Notes: generated by a model not told the origin, from the sequence alone. Numbered from the stretch's first letter, positions 26,579 through 33,560 are shown. The stretch: 64,000 nt of DNA from Thiobacillus sp. 0-1251 (GCA_001899305.1 MKWL01000001.1:62001-126000), one strand, 5' to 3'. Made by a program: numbers and translations.

Positions 26579-27202
26579 TTATGGATGGCCAGCGGCGAAA
26601 TAGACCATCAGGCTGGCGATTTCCTCGTCGGAAAACGGGTTCTTCAGGGTGGTACGGGGGACCCCGTGAACCCCGCCCAGCATGCGCGCGACGAATTCCG
26701 TGGAGGGGGTCGAGCGCGCCATGTCGAACAGGTTCGGGGCAGGGTTGGCGGCATGCGGATCGCTGTATTGATGACAACCGATGCACAGCGTCCGGTAAAG
26801 ATTTTCCCCGGTCCTGGCCCGCAGGGGTGTCTGGATGAGCGGAATGAAATACGTGGTGTCCAGGGGCAGCGTCGTTGCGAGTGACGTCGCACTGCGCAGG
26901 AACCGTTCCGATCTGCCCTGGCGGAAACCGGCCCGCAGGGCGGCCACGGCAGGAAGCGGGATCTGCGCCGAGGGGCTATGGTTGTTCCGCTCGCGGACGG
27001 TCATGTCCAAGGTACCCAGGATGCTGGTGATCCGGGCCTGCAGTCCGGTGCGGCGGATCGCGGAGGTGGCCGGGTCGGCCAGCAGCCGGGCATCGCCCTG
27101 GAGCACGGCCACGTCGACCCGCAGCGCCCGGTCGTACTCCCCGGCGGCCAGCGCAGGCGCGCCAGCCGTCAGGAGTGCGAGGACTGCCAGGCTACGGCGC
27201 AT
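26579..27202 (-). CDS. periplasmic c-type cytochrome
   Basis: A 207-residue exported protein. A signal peptide ends after 'LTAGAPALAA' (about residue 20), an unassigned N-terminal half follows, and a mono-haem cytochrome c domain lies in the C-terminal half with CIGCH at 140-144 and a terminal helix 'FSDEEIASLMVYFAAGHP'. It probably accepts electrons from oxidation of a sulfur substrate in the periplasm. It is the last gene of the sigma-54-type sulfur operon and starts 7 bp after the periplasmic rhodanese gene. The axial methionine is not certain (Met in 'ARMLGG' is a candidate). Confidence 0.85.
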   Translation of the reverse strand: MRRSLAVLALLTAGAPALAAGEYDRALRVDVAVLQGDARLLADPATSAIRRTGLQARITSILGTLDMTVRERNNHSPSAQIPLPAVAALRAGFRQGRSERFLRSATSLATTLPLDTTYFIPLIQTPLRARTGENLYRTLCIGCHQYSDPHAANPAPNLFDMARSTPSTEFVARMLGGVHGVPRTTLKNPFSDEEIASLMVYFAAGHP

Positions 27203-27209
27203 GCGGCCT

Positions 27210-28145
27210 TTATTCGGCCTTGACCTTCTGCATCATCGGCAGGCTGGCATTGGCCGACCATTGGCTCATCGAGCCATCGTAGACTTTGGCCGACTTGTTG
27301 CCGAGCAGTTCGCTGGAGACGAACCAGCCGAGGGAAGCCCAATGCCCGGTGTTGCAGAAGTTGATTTCCTTGCCCGTGACCGGCACGCCGGCTTCCTTGT
27401 ACAGGGCTTTCAGCTCGGCCGGCGAACGGAAGCTGCCTGTGTTGTTGTCGGTGAGCCAGCTTTCCGGCAAGTTCTTGGCACCGGGCAGGGTGCCATTGCG
27501 TTTCACGGCCGGTACGCTCCGGTTGACCCCCAGAAACTGGTCGTTCGGCCGGTTGTCCACCATGACCACGCCTTCCTTCAGGGCCTGGGCCACGTCCGCT
27601 TCGCCCGGGATCATGTCCTTGCGCAGCTGGGCGGTGAAGCTTGCTGGCTTGGGTGTGTTCGCGCCGGTCTCGATCTTGTTGCCCTTCTCGTCCGCATAGG
27701 CTGAGTATCCTCCGTCGAGGATGGAGACGTTGTCATGCCCCAGCACCTTGAACGTCCAGTAGACGCGGGTGGCGCTGCCCATGTCGAGACCGTTGAGGCC
27801 GGCGGAGTAGATCACCACGTGGTCGTTGTTGCTGATCCCCAGGCTGCCGATGAGCTTCTCCAGGTCCTTCGCGGGCGGCAGCATGCCCGGGATGTTGTTG
27901 ACCTTGGTGCGCCAGCCGTCTTTCATGTAGTCGCTGTACACGGCGCAGGGAATGTGACCCCGCAGGTAGTCGATCTTGCTGTGGCCGTCCAGCTGGTTGC
28001 GGATGTCCAGGATGACGACGCCCGGCTGGCAGGCATTCGCTTTGATCCACTGGGTGTTGACCAAGGGCGTGGCGTCGGCCCAGGCCACCCCGCTGCCCAG
28101 AATCCAGGCTGCGGTCAGAGCTGTCAATACGCTTACGTTTTTCAT
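27210..28145 (-). CDS. periplasmic thiosulfate sulfurtransferase (tandem rhodanese)
   Basis: A 311-residue exported protein with a signal peptide (to about residue 23) and two rhodanese domains. The first, about 28-155, lacks the catalytic Cys ('VVIYSAGLNGLDMGSA'). The second carries it as Cys264 in 'INFCNTGHWAS'. This inactive-active pairing is usual for TST-type rhodaneses, which move sulfane sulfur from thiosulfate or a persulfide to an acceptor. It has a strong ribosome binding site (GGAGG) in a short AT-rich gap and sits between a 61-residue ORF and the cytochrome gene. Confidence 0.88.
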   Translation of the reverse strand: MKNVSVLTALTAAWILGSGVAWADATPLVNTQWIKANACQPGVVILDIRNQLDGHSKIDYLRGHIPCAVYSDYMKDGWRTKVNNIPGMLPPAKDLEKLIGSLGISNNDHVVIYSAGLNGLDMGSATRVYWTFKVLGHDNVSILDGGYSAYADEKGNKIETGANTPKPASFTAQLRKDMIPGEADVAQALKEGVVMVDNRPNDQFLGVNRSVPAVKRNGTLPGAKNLPESWLTDNNTGSFRSPAELKALYKEAGVPVTGKEINFCNTGHWASLGWFVSSELLGNKSAKVYDGSMSQWSANASLPMMQKVKAE

Positions 28146-28169
28146 CTGTTCTACCTCCGTGATATTGAT

Positions 28170-28355
28170 TTAAACAACAACGATCCGGTCTGCTGCCAGC
28201 AAGGCTTGCAGTAGCCGGTCCCACCCCTCCTCGTCGTCTTGAGATGAGGGCATGACGGGCCGCCGGACCGTGTGGCACGCAGGCAAGGCCGCCAGGGCCT
28301 CGGCCAAGGTGGACCGGTCCGGAAAAATCCCTGTTTCAAGCACGACGAATTCCAT
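28170..28355 (-). CDS. 61-residue protein of the sulfur operon (unknown)
   Basis: A small acidic soluble protein, 'MEFVVLETGIFPDRSTLAEA' at its start and 'LLQALLAADRIVVV' at its end. The alternation of short strands and helices recalls half of a DsrE/TusB-like fold, but I cannot assign it. It has an excellent ribosome binding site (GGAGG 8 bp before ATG 28355) and lies 13 bp after the DsrF-like gene, so it is very probably real and cotranscribed. It contains one cysteine (Cys27). Confidence 0.7.
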   Translation of the reverse strand: MEFVVLETGIFPDRSTLAEALAALPACHTVRRPVMPSSQDDEEGWDRLLQALLAADRIVVV

Positions 28356-28368
28356 TAGCGTTCCTCCA

Positions 28369-28647
28369 TCAGAAGCTCATCACCACATCAGTCGACATGA
28401 GCGCCTCGGCCAGCCGGGACCGGTCCAGTTGAGGCAGGTCCTCCGCCTGTACCGTGGTCTCCGGAGCGATCTCGGCCAGTTCCAGAAGCTCGGCCTGCTC
28501 GGCGTTTTCCGGCGTGTCGGCTACCGGCCGATCCATGAATACGAGCCGCACCTGGTGACCAAAGATGGTCAGGCCCGCGGCCACCCGCATGGCCTCGGCG
28601 TGGTCCCGGCGGGCCAGCAGCAATATGGATTTGATGGTGTCTGCCAT
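28369..28647 (-). CDS. DsrF/DsrE-like small protein
   Basis: A 92-residue soluble protein with a DsrE/F-like pattern: 'KSILLLARRDHAEAMRVAAG' (strand then helix), then 'HQVRLVFMDRPVA' (second strand), and a C-terminal 'LMSTDVVMSF'. It has no cysteine, so it cannot itself carry sulfur covalently and may be the structural partner of the adjacent Cys-containing DsrE-like protein, as DsrF is to DsrE. I chose ATG 28647 (GAGG upstream); longer frames overlap the preceding gene. Confidence 0.7.
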   Translation of the reverse strand: MADTIKSILLLARRDHAEAMRVAAGLTIFGHQVRLVFMDRPVADTPENAEQAELLELAEIAPETTVQAEDLPQLDRSRLAEALMSTDVVMSF

Positions 28648-28655
28648 GGCTCGCC

Positions 28656-28946
28656 TCACAAGGTCAGGATGTTGTCCGCAACGCCGACCATGGCGCTGTG
28701 ATTGGTTTGGCTGCCCAGTTCCACCGGGCATGCCTGCTGTCCCATGAAGCGGAACCAGGAGTGCTCGCACGCCACCTGTTGGTCGGCCTGGCCAACCAAA
28801 GTCGCCAGGGTCGGGTCGCCCAGGAGCTTCACGCCGTCATTGGTGAAGAAGCATCCCCACTGGATGTTGTTTCTCAGGCACGCCGAGGCCAGGGGCGCCA
28901 GCAGCGGCCCCCCCTGGTCGGTGGAAACCACGATCAGCAATTTCAT
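28656..28946 (-). CDS. DsrE-like small protein with several cysteines
   Basis: A 96-residue protein that begins with a DsrE-type strand-loop 'MKLLIVVSTDQGGPLLAPLA' and has cysteines in 'SACLRN', 'QWGCFF', 'QVACEHSW' and 'QQACPVE', at least one of which is placed like the sulfur-carrying Cys of DsrE. It probably binds persulfide sulfur delivered by TusA. ATG 28946 overlaps the stop of the membrane rhodanese-like gene (ATGA), so the two are translationally coupled. Confidence 0.75.
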   Translation of the reverse strand: MKLLIVVSTDQGGPLLAPLASACLRNNIQWGCFFTNDGVKLLGDPTLATLVGQADQQVACEHSWFRFMGQQACPVELGSQTNHSAMVGVADNILTL

Positions 28947-29914
28947 GCTTTGTTTTTTCTCCGTAGATACCAAGCGCTTGTAATCAGGATCAACAGTCCC
29001 GCAACCGCCGCCACAGCCGCTCCTGCAGGTTGCGCAGGCTGGGCAGCAGGCGTCGGGGGCGCTGCGGTCGGTGCCGCCACGCTATCCGGATAGGTCTCCG
29101 CGTCCATCGGCAGCGCCGGATGGTTGGCCCATTCGACCCAGCCGCCCGGCAGGACTTTGGCCTGGGCGCGTGCGCCGGCCCGGGCCAGGGTGAAATAGGC
29201 GACGGACTCGAAAGGGTCGTGCCCGTACACCACGAATGGCCCGGGCGGCAGTTGCGTTTGGCCCCGTCCGACTTCCGTCCGGAGTTCCGCCATGGGCAGG
29301 GATTGCGCGCCAGGCAGATGCCCGCCCCTGGATGCGCGGATGGTTTCGCCCCAGTACGCCGATTCGGGCCTGCCGTCCACCAAGGTCGGGGAATGACCAC
29401 GCTGCAGTTCAGCTGCCAGCTCGCTACGCAATACCATGGCGTCGGCCCTGACCGTTCCTTCGTAGATGGGCTGGCGGAGCATGCCGCGGGCCGTCCCCGG
29501 CCCCAGACGGGAGACGGGAAGGCCGGCACCATCCGAGATCGGCCGGTTCAGCACCGTGACCGCGGCCTGCCCGGACAGATACAGCATGCCGGCGACGAAA
29601 TCGCGTTCCCAGGGGTTGTCGCCGACCACCAGCACTGCATCCTTGGCGGCGATCCCGGCCGTGCCCAGCAGCCAGTAGATATCGGTGAAGGCGGCCAGAC
29701 GGCCATGCGGCCCGAGGAAATCCGATGCAGGCAGGCACCTGGCGTTCGCCACGCTACGGTGCAGGCATGCCGCCAGCGAACGCGCATCCACGACCGTGGC
29801 GTGACCGATCAGTTCGCGGGCGTCGGCGGTGTAGGCGAAATTTTCGCCATGCGCCGATCCTTGGGCGACGATGCCCAGCGTGGCGGCCAGCAGCAACCTG
29901 TCGAAGCGTTTCAT
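28943..29914 (-). CDS. membrane-anchored rhodanese-fold protein without catalytic cysteine
   Basis: A 323-residue protein. It has an N-terminal signal sequence (cleavage around AQGSAHG, about 17-23), two rhodanese-like domains, a Pro/Ala-rich linker (about 281-297) and a C-terminal transmembrane helix (298-316) ending in 'RRKNKA'. At the active-site loops it reads 'VLVVGDNPWERD' and 'FVVYGHDPFESV': glycine and histidine replace the nucleophilic Cys, so it should not be a sulfurtransferase. It may bind a sulfur anion or present a partner at the membrane. ATG 29914 was chosen over an upstream TTG. Confidence 0.8.
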   Translation of the reverse strand: MKRFDRLLLAATLGIVAQGSAHGENFAYTADARELIGHATVVDARSLAACLHRSVANARCLPASDFLGPHGRLAAFTDIYWLLGTAGIAAKDAVLVVGDNPWERDFVAGMLYLSGQAAVTVLNRPISDGAGLPVSRLGPGTARGMLRQPIYEGTVRADAMVLRSELAAELQRGHSPTLVDGRPESAYWGETIRASRGGHLPGAQSLPMAELRTEVGRGQTQLPPGPFVVYGHDPFESVAYFTLARAGARAQAKVLPGGWVEWANHPALPMDAETYPDSVAAPTAAPPTPAAQPAQPAGAAVAAVAGLLILITSAWYLRRKNKA

Positions 29915-29925
29915 GCGCCGCGCCT

Positions 29926-30198
29926 TCAACAGCCCCCGAAACGATGGGGCGCTTCAGCCTGGGCTGCCGCGGATTTGGGGGCAGGGGGATTCTCGAGGTA
30001 GTAGCCCACGAGATCGGTGACCGAGACGGTGCCGTAGTCCTTGCCGAGATCGAGGTCCGCCATGTTTTCCATGGGCTGGGGCGTCTGCGCCTTGGACAGG
30101 GTTGCGGCGGGCACCGCGGCGTAGGGGAACAGGATTGCGCACAGCCCCAGGGTGGTTCCCAGGGCGGCGGTCCAGAACACCAGGATGTCTTTTTTCAC
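29926..30198 (-). CDS. 90-residue membrane protein ending in Gly-Gly-Cys
   Basis: A small protein with one N-terminal transmembrane segment (about 5-32) after 'MKKD', predicting the C-terminus outside. The rest is hydrophilic: 'LGKDYGTVSVTDLVGYYLEN' then a flexible Pro/Ala-rich stretch and the last residues 'APHRFGGC'. A carboxy-terminal GGC on a flexible arm resembles the SoxY swinging arm (GGCGG), which carries sulfur intermediates; this analogy is my inference. The start is GTG 30198 with a good ribosome binding site (GGAGA). I know no family name for it. Confidence 0.7.
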   Translation of the reverse strand: MKKDILVFWTAALGTTLGLCAILFPYAAVPAATLSKAQTPQPMENMADLDLGKDYGTVSVTDLVGYYLENPPAPKSAAAQAEAPHRFGGC

Positions 30199-30208
30199 GG
30201 GTATCTCC

Positions 30209-30301
30209 TCAGAACACGTCCTGGGTCAGGCACAAGTAGATGAGATAGAAAGCCACGAAAAACATGACGATCTGCGCGATGGTTTCAAGATCCAGCGTCA
30301 T
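30209..30301 (-). CDS. 30-residue single-span membrane peptide
   Basis: A tiny ORF beginning 'MTLDLETIAQIVMFFVAFYL' and ending 'CLTQDVF': one hydrophobic helix with a short acidic N-terminus and a Cys near the C-terminal end. It starts within the end of the preceding 77-residue gene (17-bp overlap), has AGGA about 10 bp upstream, and ends 10 bp before the start of the next gene. The length recalls small subunits such as CcoQ, but I do not recognise it. It is supported by hydrophobicity, spacing and operon position only. Confidence 0.55.
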   Translation of the reverse strand: MTLDLETIAQIVMFFVAFYLIYLCLTQDVF

Positions 30302-30518
30302 GGCTGCCGTCCTTTCCAGTGAAATGGCGTACCAGCATGCCCACATCCAGGGGCGTGCCGTCGACCGGGTTGATGACGGGGGGCGTGAGATAGGGCACGC
30401 CGTCCCGCGTGGCATGCAGATAGGCGGGACGGGCGATGAAGATGTAGGCAAAGCTGCCTACCGTGACGGCTGCCGCGACGGCGGCGAATAGCGCCATCTG
30501 TATCTTTCCGAATGACAT
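30285..30518 (-). CDS. 77-residue single-span membrane protein of the sulfur operon
   Basis: It has one transmembrane helix (about 7-29, 'MALFAAVAAAVTVGSFAYIF') followed by a polar region 'PPVINPVDGTPLDVGMLVRH'. The latter faintly resembles the 'YGTVSVTDLVGYYLENPP' part of the 90-residue neighbour, so the two may be partners or relatives. A GGAG ribosome binding site precedes ATG 30518. It lies 11 bp after the tusA-like gene. Function unknown. Confidence 0.65.
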   Translation of the reverse strand: MSFGKIQMALFAAVAAAVTVGSFAYIFIARPAYLHATRDGVPYLTPPVINPVDGTPLDVGMLVRHFTGKDGSHDAGS

Positions 30519-30529
30519 GGCGCGCTCCT

Positions 30530-30838
30530 TCAGTTCTTGCGGACAAGCACGCGCCAGTAGCGATCGGCACGGACCGTGGCGAGGTGCGTGCTGGCCAGGT
30601 CCTTCATCATGGGTGGGATGGCCTCCATGGAGGTCGGGTTGTCGATCATGACCTCGACCACGTCGCCTGACGCCGCGCCTGTCAGGGCCTTCTTTGTCAT
30701 GAGCTGCGGACGCGGACAGGAATCCCCGAGGCAGTTGATTTGCTGCGCGACGGTGACCGACGTTCCATCCGGCAGCGTGACGGTTGCCGTCGGGGCGGCG
30801 TGGGCGGTCGAATCGTTCTTCTTGCTGAAAAGTCCCAT
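30530..30838 (-). CDS. TusA-family sulfur carrier with N-terminal extension
   Basis: A 102-residue TusA-type protein. The sulfur-carrying Cys41 lies in 'NCLGDSCPRPQLMTKKAL' (CPRP), with a second Cys36 five residues earlier. About 30 extra residues precede the domain. It directly follows two YeeE/YedE half-transporter genes; in other bacteria such transporters work with TusA-like partners to take up thiosulfate sulfur. It is probably cytoplasmic and receives the imported sulfur. Confidence 0.88.
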   Translation of the reverse strand: MGLFSKKNDSTAHAAPTATVTLPDGTSVTVAQQINCLGDSCPRPQLMTKKALTGAASGDVVEVMIDNPTSMEAIPPMMKDLASTHLATVRADRYWRVLVRKN

Positions 30839-30865
30839 CGTGGGTGTCTCCTGATCTGAATGTGC

Positions 30866-31552
30866 TTAGGTGGATTGTTCGGCCGTCACCCGGGCGGCGC
30901 CTTGCGGCACGGCCTTATCGTTGTCGGCCCAGGCGTTGCAGGCGGCGGATTCGCTGTGGGCTTGGGCGCCGGCACCGGCGCGCTCCCGGCGCAGGATCGC
31001 CCGGTAGAGACCGTACAGAACCAGCGTTTGAATGGCGCCGAAGACGACCGCCGGGATCTTGGTCTTTTCCTGCAGGGTCGCGGCGTTGGCGAAGCCGAGC
31101 TGGAGACCTGCCAGATTGAAATTCCCGGTCATGGTGCTTGGCGCCGGCGGCCAGTAGGTGAAGGACCACAGCAGGGAGAACAGGAACATGCCGATGAAGG
31201 TGAACAGCAGGGCCCAGATGGCCCCGACGTTGCCTTCTCCGGCCTTGACCCAGGTGGAGACCGTGCATGCGCCGGCCAGCACCATGCCGATTCCGAACAG
31301 GAACAATCCGACGAAGGTGTTCAGGCCGACGTCGAAGTGCAGAGGTTTGCCCGCGCCCACGGTGATGAAGGCGGTGAATCCCATGGTGAGGATCATCATG
31401 GCGACCAGCAGCGCTTTGGTATTGCGATAGGTCTTGAACAGCATGGCGTCCCGCAGGGCCGCCACGTTGCAGTAACGGGAACGCTGCACCAGCAGCCCGA
31501 CGACGGAGCCGAAGACGAATGCAGTGAGGCATTGGGCAATGACGTTGTTCAT
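30866..31552 (-). CDS. YeeE/YedE-family sulfur transporter component
   Basis: A 228-residue integral membrane protein with several hydrophobic helices. It has the YeeE/YedE Gly/Cys signature 'FLFGIGMVLAGACTVSTWVK', whose Cys is the kind known to relay sulfur in the thiosulfate transporter YeeE, and a basic C-terminal tail. It starts 4 bp after the companion half-transporter. Together the two resemble the split PmpA/PmpB arrangement. The substrate is probably thiosulfate or a related sulfur anion (inference from family). Confidence 0.85.
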   Translation of the reverse strand: MNNVIAQCLTAFVFGSVVGLLVQRSRYCNVAALRDAMLFKTYRNTKALLVAMMILTMGFTAFITVGAGKPLHFDVGLNTFVGLFLFGIGMVLAGACTVSTWVKAGEGNVGAIWALLFTFIGMFLFSLLWSFTYWPPAPSTMTGNFNLAGLQLGFANAATLQEKTKIPAVVFGAIQTLVLYGLYRAILRRERAGAGAQAHSESAACNAWADNDKAVPQGAARVTAEQST

Positions 31553-31556
31553 CGTG

Positions 31557-32048
31557 TCATCCCTCCAGGCTTTTCTTGTAGATCCAGGTGCCCACCCAGG
31601 CCCCGGCCAGGATCCCGCTGATGGCCAGATAGCCGCCCAGATTCATTTCCGGGGTGAGGCCATAGAAGGTGCTCACGTTGCAGACGAAGGCCAGGCGGAT
31701 GCCGATGCCCATGAGTAGCCCGCCGATGGTGATCATCACCCACTCGGACAGGCGGTGCGGCATGTGCCAGTTGAATTCCTTGCTGAGGACGGCGCCGACC
31801 ACCGCACCGAACAACATGCCCAGGCTGATGTAGATCTTCCAGTAGCCCGGGTCGGGCGGAAAGGCGACATGCCAGAACGGGATGCGGGAGAGGGAGTCAC
31901 CCATGACCATCTGGGCGATGAGTCCGGTCATCATGGTTTCGCCACCGCCCACGGTCCAGGCGCCCACGATCTGGAAGAGGAAAATGTTCAGTACTGCGAT
32001 GATGGCCATGGCGGCCACCGGACTGAGGGTCTTCTTGAATAGCTCCAT
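31557..32048 (-). CDS. YeeE/YedE-family sulfur transporter component (first gene of operon)
   Basis: A 163-residue membrane protein, the other half of a YeeE/YedE transporter. Its C-terminal half carries 'GIGIRLAFVCNVSTFYGLTP', with Cys in the family's sulfur-relay position. I chose ATG 32048 for its GGAG site 8 bp upstream and because the frame further up crosses the promoter. It is the first gene after the sigma-54-type promoter at 32107-32122, with a leader of about 48 nt. Confidence 0.85.
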   Translation of the reverse strand: MELFKKTLSPVAAMAIIAVLNIFLFQIVGAWTVGGGETMMTGLIAQMVMGDSLSRIPFWHVAFPPDPGYWKIYISLGMLFGAVVGAVLSKEFNWHMPHRLSEWVMITIGGLLMGIGIRLAFVCNVSTFYGLTPEMNLGGYLAISGILAGAWVGTWIYKKSLEG

Positions 32049-32106
32049 CCTGTTGCTCCGTAGTGGTTTTTGGAAGCACCGTGCGAAGGTGTTTGCCACT
32101 ACGTTG

Positions 32107-32122
32107 AGCAACGGCTGTGCCA
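32107..32122 (-). promoter_or_regulatory. sigma-54 (-24/-12) promoter of the sulfur operon
   Basis: The minus strand reads TGGCAC-AGCCG-TTGCT, matching the sigma-54 consensus TGGCAC-N5-TTGC(A/T) with the essential GG and GC ten bases apart. It lies in the 151-bp gap between the NtrC-type regulator gene and the first YeeE/YedE gene, about 60 bp before its start codon. An enhancer-dependent promoter beside a sigma-54 activator gene is a strong regulatory link. Confidence 0.88.
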
Positions 32123-32156
32123 GGCTGCTTTATCGATGCCGTTTCAAGGGCTTGGC

Positions 32157-32187
32157 AAAAAACCGGCAACCGCGCCGGCCATTGCCG
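32157..32187 (-). terminator. terminator-like dyad after the response regulator gene
   Basis: On the minus strand CGGCAA...TTGCCG (12-bp interior, which can refold as CCGGC...GCCGG) is followed by GTTTTTTG. It lies just after the regulator stop codon (32200) and 35-65 bp upstream of the sigma-54 promoter. It is probably an intrinsic terminator, but the dyad could also be an activator-binding site. Confidence 0.6.
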
Positions 32188-32199
32188 TGAATCATTACG

Positions 32200-33558
32200 C
32201 TACAGGGCTGGATCGGAATCGGCCACGGCCAGCACGCCCATGTCCTGCAATTTGCGGCGCAAGGTCGAGCGGCTGATGTCCAGACGGCGAGCGGCGGCCA
32301 CCTGGTTGCCCTGGCAGGCATCCAGGGTCTCCCGGATGTAGTCCGCCTCGATCTCGGCCAGAGTCTTCCGCTTGTCGGCAGCGGGCTTCGACGCGTGCAT
32401 GGTGATGGCAACCTCGTCGGCGCCCAGCACGGGTCCCGAGTACAGGGCGAAGCTTCGTTCGATGACGTTCTTCAATTCCCGCACGTTGCCCGGCCAGTCA
32501 TAGGCAAGCAGCTTTTGCTTCGCCGCCGGGCTCAGGCCCAGCTCGGCATGCTTGAGACGCTGCCGCTCCATATCCAGGAAATGTTCCGCCAGCGGCAGGA
32601 TGTCCTCCTGGCGTTCCCGCAGTGGCGGAATGTCGATGCGCAGTACGTCGAGGCGGAACAGCAGATCGCTGCGGAAGGTATTCTCCGCCGCCATGTGTTC
32701 GAGATCCCGGTTGGTGGCGGCGATGATGCGCACATCCACCTTGACCGAGGTTTCGCCGCCCACCGGCCGCACCTCGCCTTCCTGGAGGACGCGCAACAGT
32801 TTGGCCTGCAGGCGCGGGCTGATGTCGCCGATCTCGTCCAGGAACAGGGTACCGCCGTGAGCCTGCTGGAACAGGCCCTTGCGGTTGCTGGTGGCGCTGG
32901 TGAACGAGCCCTTGATATGGCCGAACAGCTCCGAGTCCAGCAGGTCCTCGGGCAGGGTGCAGCAGTTGATGGCTACGAAGGGGCCTTTGCTGCGGTTGCT
33001 GATGCTGTGGAGGGCGCCCGCCAGGACTTCCTTGCCGGTGCCGGTTTCCCCGGTGATGAGCACCGGCAGCTCCCGGTCCCGGATGCGTTCCACGATCTCC
33101 AGGATGCTGGCCATGCGCGCACTGCGGGCAACGATGTGGCCGAGCCGGTCGCGGCCCAGCAACTCGCCCCGCAGCCGCGTGACTTCCTCGCGCAGCGAAC
33201 TGCGTTCCAGCACCTTGCGGATGCGCAGCCGCAGCTCGTCCGGGTTGATCGGCTTGGTCAGGTAGTCGTAGGCGCCCAGGCGCATGGCCTCCACCGCGGA
33301 TTCGATGGAGGCGTAGGCGGTCATCATGATGCTTTCCGCCGGATAGGCGATCTCCTTGAGATACGCCAGCAGGGACAGGCCGTCTTCCGGCCCGATCCGC
33401 ATGTCGGTGATGACCAGGTCGACGATATGGCGGTCCAGCTGGACCCGAGCCTCTGCGAGATTGGCGGCTTCAAGGGCGACGTGGCCGTCGCCTTTGAGCA
33501 GCAGCCCCAGGGTTTTGCGTATGGAGAATTCGTCGTCGACGATGAGGATGGTCGCCAT
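32200..33558 (-). CDS. NtrC-family sigma-54-dependent response regulator
   Basis: A 452-residue regulator in three parts: receiver (1-120, phospho-acceptor Asp52 in 'LVITDMRIGPEDG'), AAA+ domain (Walker A 'GETGTGKE' 170-177, Walker B 'GTLFLDE' 236-242) and a C-terminal Fis-type helix-turn-helix ('NQVAAARRLDISRSTLRRKL'). The loop that contacts sigma-54, normally GAFTGA, reads GSFTSA (217-222); the key Phe-Thr is kept. It is expected to activate the sigma-54 promoter at 32107-32122. It lies 2 bp after the histidine kinase gene. Confidence 0.93.
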   Translation of the reverse strand: MATILIVDDEFSIRKTLGLLLKGDGHVALEAANLAEARVQLDRHIVDLVITDMRIGPEDGLSLLAYLKEIAYPAESIMMTAYASIESAVEAMRLGAYDYLTKPINPDELRLRIRKVLERSSLREEVTRLRGELLGRDRLGHIVARSARMASILEIVERIRDRELPVLITGETGTGKEVLAGALHSISNRSKGPFVAINCCTLPEDLLDSELFGHIKGSFTSATSNRKGLFQQAHGGTLFLDEIGDISPRLQAKLLRVLQEGEVRPVGGETSVKVDVRIIAATNRDLEHMAAENTFRSDLLFRLDVLRIDIPPLRERQEDILPLAEHFLDMERQRLKHAELGLSPAAKQKLLAYDWPGNVRELKNVIERSFALYSGPVLGADEVAITMHASKPAADKRKTLAEIEADYIRETLDACQGNQVAAARRLDISRSTLRRKLQDMGVLAVADSDPAL

Positions 33559-33560
33559 GG

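Noticed and set aside
32164..32187. CGGCAA-N12-TTGCCG dyad as the enhancer of the sigma-54 promoter
   Set aside because: It is followed by six T on the minus strand right after a stop codon, so a terminator is the simpler reading. An enhancer role remains possible and is mentioned with the promoter.
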